From NCBI GenBank assembly GCA_023229795.1, contig JALNYP010000043.1:1-33081 (forward strand): a stretch of 33,081 bases of DNA, read 5' to 3'. A model generated the notes under the pieces. That model worked only from the letters and a program-made list of their open reading frames with translations, searched no databases and was not told the DNA's origin. The translations under genes and the position numbers were made by a program. Positions 29,454 to 33,081 of the stretch are shown here, piece after piece. Every line of letters begins with the position of its first letter. Position 1 is the first letter of the stretch. The stretch comes from Syntrophobacterales bacterium. GTDB taxonomy: Bacteria; Desulfobacterota; Desulfobaccia; Desulfobaccales; 0-14-0-80-60-11.

Positions 29454-30662
29454 ATGGCCAACTACCAGGTAAATAAAACCTACCAGGAAATTAATGATAA
29501 AATTAAGAAAGGTCAAGCGGTAGTGGTTACCGCCGAAGAGATTATTGACCTGGTGCGCCGCAAAGGCGAAGTGGAGGCGGCCCGGACCGTAGACGTGGTG
29601 ACCACCGGGACCTTTTCTCCCATGTGCTCTTCCGGGGCGTTCATTAATTTCGGCCATTCCAAGCCCCCCATCAAGGCGTCCCGGGTGTGGCTCAATAATG
29701 TGCCGGCCTATGCGGGCATAGCCGCGGTGGATGTCTATCTCGGGGCCACTGAGCCCTGTGTGGAAGATCCTCTGAACAAGGTTTATCCGGGGGAATTCAA
29801 GTACGGCGGCGGCCACGTCATTCAGGATCTGGTGGCGGGCAAGGCCGTCCACCTGGTGGCGGAGGGCTACGGCACCGACTGTTATCCCAACAAGCGCCTG
29901 GAAAAGGAAATCACCCTGGCGCAGATGGTCAACGCGGTCCTGTGCAACCCCCGGAATTGCTACCAGAATTACAACGTGGCGGTCAATCTGTCGAACCGGA
30001 CCATCTATACTTATATGGGGCCGTTGCGGCCGCACGCCGGCAATGCCAATTTCTGCACCGCGGGAGAACTGAGCCCGCTGTTCAATGATCCCTACTACCG
30101 GACTATCGGTATCGGCACCCGCATCTTCCTGGGGGGCGGGGTGGGCTACGTGGTTTTCCCGGGCACGCAGCACAACCCGAAGAAGCCCCGCAGTGAGAAC
30201 GGCATTCCCCTGGGGCCGGCGGGGACCCTGATGGTGCTGGGGGATATGAAGCACATGGACCCCCGCTACCTGGTGGGCGTGAGCTTTCTGGGCTATGGGT
30301 GCTCTCTGGCGGTGGGGTTGGGGATTCCCATCCCGCTGTTGAATGAGGAAATGGCCCATTTTTGCGGGGTCAGCAATGACCAGCTGCTGGCCCCCATCGT
30401 GGATTACGGCGCGGATTATCCCGGCGCCACCGGACAGATTCTGGGACAGGTGAGTTATGCCCAGTTGAGAAGCGGCAGCCTCACCCTGGACGGCAAGGAG
30501 GTGCCCACGGTACCCTTGTCCAGCATGGTGCGGGCCCGGGAGATCGCCCAACACCTGAAAAAATGGATCGAATCCGGCCGCTTCCTCCTGGGGGAGCCGG
30601 TGGAGCCGCTGCCCTCGGATCATGAAAGCCACTGCGTCAGCACCGCCAGCCACGATAGCTGA
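29454..30662 (+). CDS. homocysteine biosynthesis protein (DUF39, HcyS-like)
   Basis: A 402-residue COG1900/DUF39 protein. In methanogens and some deltaproteobacteria this family, with a ferredoxin-NIL partner, reduces and sulfurates aspartate semialdehyde to homocysteine. Visible family marks are VDVVTTGTFSPMCSSGAFINFGH with C58, ATEPCVEDPLN (C102), GYGTDCYPN (C143), the GIGTRIFLGGGVGYV glycine-rich strand and MDPRYLVGVSFLGYG. The C-terminus ends without the CBS domains seen in some homologues. The NIL/4Fe-4S partner is not in this window. The start is preceded by GGGGGAG and AGAAGGG. It is divergent from marC. Confidence 0.9.
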   Translation: MANYQVNKTYQEINDKIKKGQAVVVTAEEIIDLVRRKGEVEAARTVDVVTTGTFSPMCSSGAFINFGHSKPPIKASRVWLNNVPAYAGIAAVDVYLGATEPCVEDPLNKVYPGEFKYGGGHVIQDLVAGKAVHLVAEGYGTDCYPNKRLEKEITLAQMVNAVLCNPRNCYQNYNVAVNLSNRTIYTYMGPLRPHAGNANFCTAGELSPLFNDPYYRTIGIGTRIFLGGGVGYVVFPGTQHNPKKPRSENGIPLGPAGTLMVLGDMKHMDPRYLVGVSFLGYGCSLAVGLGIPIPLLNEEMAHFCGVSNDQLLAPIVDYGADYPGATGQILGQVSYAQLRSGSLTLDGKEVPTVPLSSMVRAREIAQHLKKWIESGRFLLGEPVEPLPSDHESHCVSTASHDS

Positions 30663-30686
30663 ACCCCTAGCCTCTACCAAACGTAA

Positions 30687-30707
30687 GGGCGACCCACCGG
30701 GTCGCCC
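30687..30707. repeat. perfect palindromic intergenic repeat
   Basis: GGGCGACCC-ACC-GGGTCGCCC, with 9-base perfect arms and a 3-base loop, followed by CTAC rather than a T-run. The sequence GTAGGGGCGACCC..GGGTCGCCC is a well-known kind of dispersed bacterial repeat. It lies between hcyS and the LarE-like gene. Confidence 0.65.
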
Positions 30708-30797
30708 CTACCAGGGGCTCGCCTGCCCAGCCGTATTTCGGGAGTTAACGTTATCAACCCTTTAGATGCATACCTCCGGCGTCACCGGCGGGCGGCG

Positions 30798-31505
30798 TTG
30801 CTGTTCTCCGGGGGGCTGGATTCCAGCCTGGTGCTGGCCGCGGCCGCCCGGGCACTGGGACCGGGGTTGATCGCCATTACTTTTACCGGCCCCCACACGG
30901 TGCCGGGAGAGCTGGCCGCGGCCTGGGCCCTGGCCCGGCGCTGGCGGGTCCGCCACGTGGTGCGGCGTTTTGATCCTCTATCGATACCGGAATTCCGCCA
31001 CAATCGCCGCGAGCGGTGCTATGTTTGCAAACGGGCCATTATCCAGGAGGCCCGGCGGATCATGGCGGCCCGGGGAGCGATGGTTCTGTGGGACGGCACC
31101 AACCGGGACGACCTGAATGAGGAGCGTCCGGGGTTTCGGGCGATCCGGGAACTGGGGGTGGAAAGCCCGCTGTTGGCGGCAGGATTGGGCAAGGCGGCCA
31201 TCCGGGTGATGAGCCGGGACCTGGGGCTGGATCAGGCGCGGCCTTCTCAGAGCTGCCTGGCTACTCGTTTTTCCTATGACACCGAATTAACCGAAGAAAG
31301 TATGTCCCGGGTCGGGCAGGGGGAGGCCTGGCTTAGGCAGCGGGGTTTTGGCCGGGTACGGCTGCGGGTGGAGGGGGACCGGGTCCGCCTGGAATTGAGT
31401 CCGGAGGAGTGGCCAGCCTTCCTGGCCCCGGAGGTGCGGGGGCGGTTCGCCGCGTATCTCGCGGCCCTGGGTTTCGAGCCGCTCTCGCTGGAGGGGACCG
31501 GGTGA
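30798..31505 (+). CDS. larE: LarE-like ATP-dependent sacrificial sulfur transferase (PP-loop)
   Basis: LarE converts the carboxylates of a pyridinium precursor to thiocarboxylates while making the nickel-pincer nucleotide. The PP-loop SGGLDSS (residues 4-10), the pair RCYVCK (C74, C77) and SCLATRFSYDTELTEE with the probable sulfur-donor C153 all match LarE. TTG 30798 gives 235 residues, short of the usual 260-270. The in-frame codons upstream, from 30753, read INPLDAYLRRHRRAALLFSGG, which fits the missing N-terminal helix. No ATG, GTG or TTG occurs between the stop at 30684 and TTG 30798; an ATC at 30753 has GGGAG eight bases upstream. The start is therefore uncertain. LarB and LarC are not in the window. 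Confidence 0.85.
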   Translation: MLFSGGLDSSLVLAAAARALGPGLIAITFTGPHTVPGELAAAWALARRWRVRHVVRRFDPLSIPEFRHNRRERCYVCKRAIIQEARRIMAARGAMVLWDGTNRDDLNEERPGFRAIRELGVESPLLAAGLGKAAIRVMSRDLGLDQARPSQSCLATRFSYDTELTEESMSRVGQGEAWLRQRGFGRVRLRVEGDRVRLELSPEEWPAFLAPEVRGRFAAYLAALGFEPLSLEGTG

Positions 31506-31550
31506 AGCAGGTCGCGTTGTTTCCAGGCCGGACCTCAGGCAGGGATGACA

Positions 31551-31590
31551 AAATCCCCCCTTGCCCCCCTTTTTCAAGGGGGGGGAAATT
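31551..31590. repeat. palindromic repeat (AAATCCCCC family)
   Basis: CCCCCCTT (31564-31571), loop TTTC, AAGGGGGG (31576-31583), preceded by AAATCCCCCCTTG and followed by GGGAAATT. It shares the AAATCCCCC edge and CCCCCTTT core with the element at 32957-33048. It lies between the two PP-loop genes. Confidence 0.6.
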
Positions 31591-31624
31591 CAATTCATAA
31601 GGCCGGATTCAGGCTATATCACCC

Positions 31625-32608
31625 ATGACCAAGACCGTACGGGCCCTGGGGCTCTTTTCCGGGGGGCTGGACAGCATGTTGGCCGCCGCGGTGCTGCGCG
31701 CCCAGGGGATCGAAGTTACCCTGATCTGTTTCGTGACGCCGTTTTTCGGGGCCGAACGGGCCCGGGAGTCCGCGGCCCATCTGAACCTGCCTCTGAGGGT
31801 GGTGGATTTCACCGAGAAGTTTCTGCCCCTGATTTATGATCCGCCTCACGGCTGGGGCCGGGGTCACAACCCCTGCATCGACTGCCACACGCTCATGATC
31901 CGGGAGGCCGGGGCCATGATGGCCGCGGAGGGCTTTGACCTGGTTTTTACCGGCGAAGTCCTGGGGCAGCGGCCCATGAGCCAGAACCGGGGCTCCTTGA
32001 ACCTCATCGCCCGGGATTCCGGGATCGCCGAGCGGCTGCTGCGGCCCCTGAGCGCTAAATCTCTTAAAGCCACGCAGCCGGAGGTGCTGGGCCGGGTGGA
32101 CCGGGAGCGGCTGTTGAATCTCAGCGGCCGCGGCCGCAAACGCCAGATAGCCCTGGCTGAGGAATACGGCATTAAGCGGTATCCCGCGCCGGCGGGGGGG
32201 TGTCTGTTAACCGATCCGGGCTACGCCCGGCGGCTCAAAGAGCTGCTGGCTCGCGTCGGGGAGGCCACCCGGCAGGAACTGGAGTTGCTGAAGTGGGGCC
32301 GGCAGTTTCGCCTGCCCGGCGGGGCCAAGGCCGTGGTGGGGCGCACCCAGCGGGAAAATGAGGCCCTGCTGAGCCTGAAAACTCCGGCGGACTTCCTGGT
32401 GAAGGTGGAGGAGTACCCCGGGCCGTTGGTGCTGGTGGGCGGGGCTGCATCGGATGCGGACCGGGAGGCGGCGGCGGGGCTGGCTGCGGCTTACAGTGAT
32501 GCGCCCGAGGGGACGCCGGTGACGGCCACGGCCGGCAATGGCGGGCCGGAACGGGTGTTTCACATGATCACGCCGGGGAAAGAGCGGTATAAACCCTGGC
32601 TGGTGTGA
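31625..32608 (+). CDS. PP-loop ATPase, thiouridylase-like (ThiI/MnmA-type core)
   Basis: 327 residues. The PP-loop SGGLDS (12-17) activates a substrate by adenylation. The Cys pair CIDC (C84, C87) and GGCLLTDPGY (C193) are typical of a deltaproteobacterial/archaeal group of putative tRNA thiolation proteins. The middle (GEVLGQRPMSQNRGSLNLI) matches the nucleotide-binding region of MnmA/ThiI relatives. The C-terminal 110 residues form a separate domain (FRLPGGAKAVVGRTQRENEAL...) resembling NFACT-R-type sequence. It lacks a THUMP domain, so it is not canonical ThiI. It follows the LarE-like gene, and both use the same ATPase fold. The exact substrate is unknown. Confidence 0.85.
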   Translation: MTKTVRALGLFSGGLDSMLAAAVLRAQGIEVTLICFVTPFFGAERARESAAHLNLPLRVVDFTEKFLPLIYDPPHGWGRGHNPCIDCHTLMIREAGAMMAAEGFDLVFTGEVLGQRPMSQNRGSLNLIARDSGIAERLLRPLSAKSLKATQPEVLGRVDRERLLNLSGRGRKRQIALAEEYGIKRYPAPAGGCLLTDPGYARRLKELLARVGEATRQELELLKWGRQFRLPGGAKAVVGRTQRENEALLSLKTPADFLVKVEEYPGPLVLVGGAASDADREAAAGLAAAYSDAPEGTPVTATAGNGGPERVFHMITPGKERYKPWLV

Positions 32609-32625
32609 CGGCGGGAAATATGAGG

Positions 32626-32659
32626 GGGAGGGCCGGAAAGAATACTTTTCCACCCTCCC
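32626..32659. terminator. strong hairpin between convergent genes
   Basis: GGGAGGG (32626-32632) pairs with CCCTCCC (32653-32659), and inside GGAAAG pairs with CTTTTCC with one bulge. It lies between the plus-strand stop at 32608 and the minus-strand stop at 32669. No long T-run is present. It is likely a bidirectional transcription barrier. Confidence 0.5.
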
Positions 32660-32668
32660 GCGCTTGCT

Positions 32669-32893
32669 TTAATGGCTACCAGACATAACGGGTTGATAGA
32701 AGGCCACGCCGCCATCCCGCCAGCTCAAGGCGAAGCGCTGTCCTTCCACGTTAATAAACTTGTTGACCATCAGGAAAACCCGCTCTACCAACCGCCCATG
32801 GAGGGGATGGGGCAGAACGGCGGTGATCAGGTCGCTCCCTCCGATGAAAAATTCCTCAGGCGTTTCCAGGCTTTGTCCAGATTCCAATATCAT
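32669..32893 (-). CDS. small hypothetical protein, 74 residues
   Basis: Not recognised. The product (MILESGQSLETPEEFFIGGSDLI..., LVERVFLMVNKFINVEGQRFALSWRDGGVAF) looks like a compact, beta-rich soluble protein without signal peptide or Cys. AAGGA lies seven bases before the ATG, which supports it over the opposite-strand frame in the same place. It is flanked downstream by a hairpin and upstream by an inverted-repeat element. Confidence 0.65.
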   Translation of the reverse strand: MILESGQSLETPEEFFIGGSDLITAVLPHPLHGRLVERVFLMVNKFINVEGQRFALSWRDGGVAFYQPVMSGSH

Positions 32894-32956
32894 CGGTTAT
32901 CCTTATTTACGAACCCTTAAGCGTTTGCCATAAATTCATTCCACTTGCTGATTTTT

Positions 32957-33048
32957 AAATCCCCCTAAATCCCCCTTTGTCAAAGGGGGACTTTTAGAAC
33001 AATTCCTTGTAGTTCCCCCCTTTGACAAAGGGGGGTTAGTGGGGATTT
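32957..33048. repeat. composite inverted-repeat element (MITE/BIME-like)
   Basis: Two palindromes, CCCCCTTT-GTC-AAAGGGGG and a similar one with nine-base arms (CCCCCCTTT-GAC-AAAGGGGGG), are arranged as mirror images around TAGAACAATTCCTTGTAG. The outer edges, AAATCCCCCTAA on the left and TTAGTGGGGATTT on the right, are also inverted. The whole is about 92 bases and contains no coding. It is probably a non-autonomous mobile or REP-dimer element. The sequence after it to 33081 shows nothing further. Confidence 0.65.
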
Positions 33049-33081
33049 TGGTTCTTTGAGCATGTGCCCTAACGGAAAAAA

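Noticed and set aside
28554..30680. 708-codon minus-strand frame running through hcyS and marC
   Set aside because: It spans two well-supported genes on both strands and its product is compositionally a shadow.
18570..33081. CRISPR array suggested by the recurring CCCCC/GGGGG palindromes
   Set aside because: Copies are isolated, not evenly spaced, vary in length, and no cas gene is present.

Overview
The window looks like a chromosomal stretch of a Gram-negative deltaproteobacterium (Desulfobacterota, Desulfobacca/Syntrophobacter-like). This is inferred from the gene order around lysS-lolC-lolD-bamA-skp-lpxD-fabZ-lpxA-lpxI, the DUF39 homocysteine-biosynthesis gene, two proteins with the VPxP...GSGLLGL form of the PEP-CTERM sorting tail, and the high GC of the core genes. 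No rRNA, tRNA, CRISPR array, transposase or integrase was seen.

Layout. (1) 1-2.8 kb: a visibly more AT-rich, unrecognised 820-residue gene, followed by a REP-like hairpin pair. (2) 2.8-12.9 kb, minus strand: an outer-membrane biogenesis operon read lysS -> lolC/E -> lolD -> bamA -> skp -> lpxD -> fabZ -> lpxA -> lpxI, mostly with overlaps or gaps of a few bases. A sigma70-like promoter lies before lysS, and a possible second one before lolD. lysS is split by a frame break. (3) 13.0-21.0 kb, plus strand: a PEP-CTERM protein, yjbQ, phoH, a PgpH-type HD phosphohydrolase overlapping ybeY by 101 bases, pdxJ, a hypothetical gene and a PHP phosphoesterase. (4) 21.0-24.3 kb, plus strand: a nickel/cobalt ECF uptake cassette (cbiM/nikM with fused PDGLE domain, cbiQ, cbiO) followed by a 53-residue His/Cys peptide. 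(5) 24.3-33.1 kb: a second PEP-CTERM gene with a structured leader, a cupin, a small unknown, a methyltransferase, a B12-binding radical SAM protein, MarC, HcyS/DUF39, a LarE-like PP-loop protein, a second PP-loop protein, a small hypothetical, and several palindromic repeats.

How the genes fit together. The minus-strand operon supplies lipid A acylation (LpxA, LpxD, LpxI, with FabZ for hydroxyacyl chemistry), outer-membrane protein insertion (BamA, Skp) and lipoprotein export (LolCD). phoH-pgpH-ybeY is a common RNA/ribosome and nucleotide-signalling group. HcyS and the two PP-loop proteins suggest a sulfur-transfer theme. LarE would make a nickel cofactor, which may connect loosely to the metal uptake cassette.

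The best candidate for something undescribed is the metal cassette. The 53-residue peptide (19 His; Cys-Cys near one end and Cys-Cys-His at the other) sits behind cbiO and has an exceptionally long Shine-Dalgarno match. The same palindrome, GATTGACAATC, plus a following TTGAGG lies upstream of both cbiM and the peptide. Hairpins sharing an AAGCCACGAAGGC arm lie in the cbiM leader and after the peptide. All functional statements come from motif reading; no database search was run.
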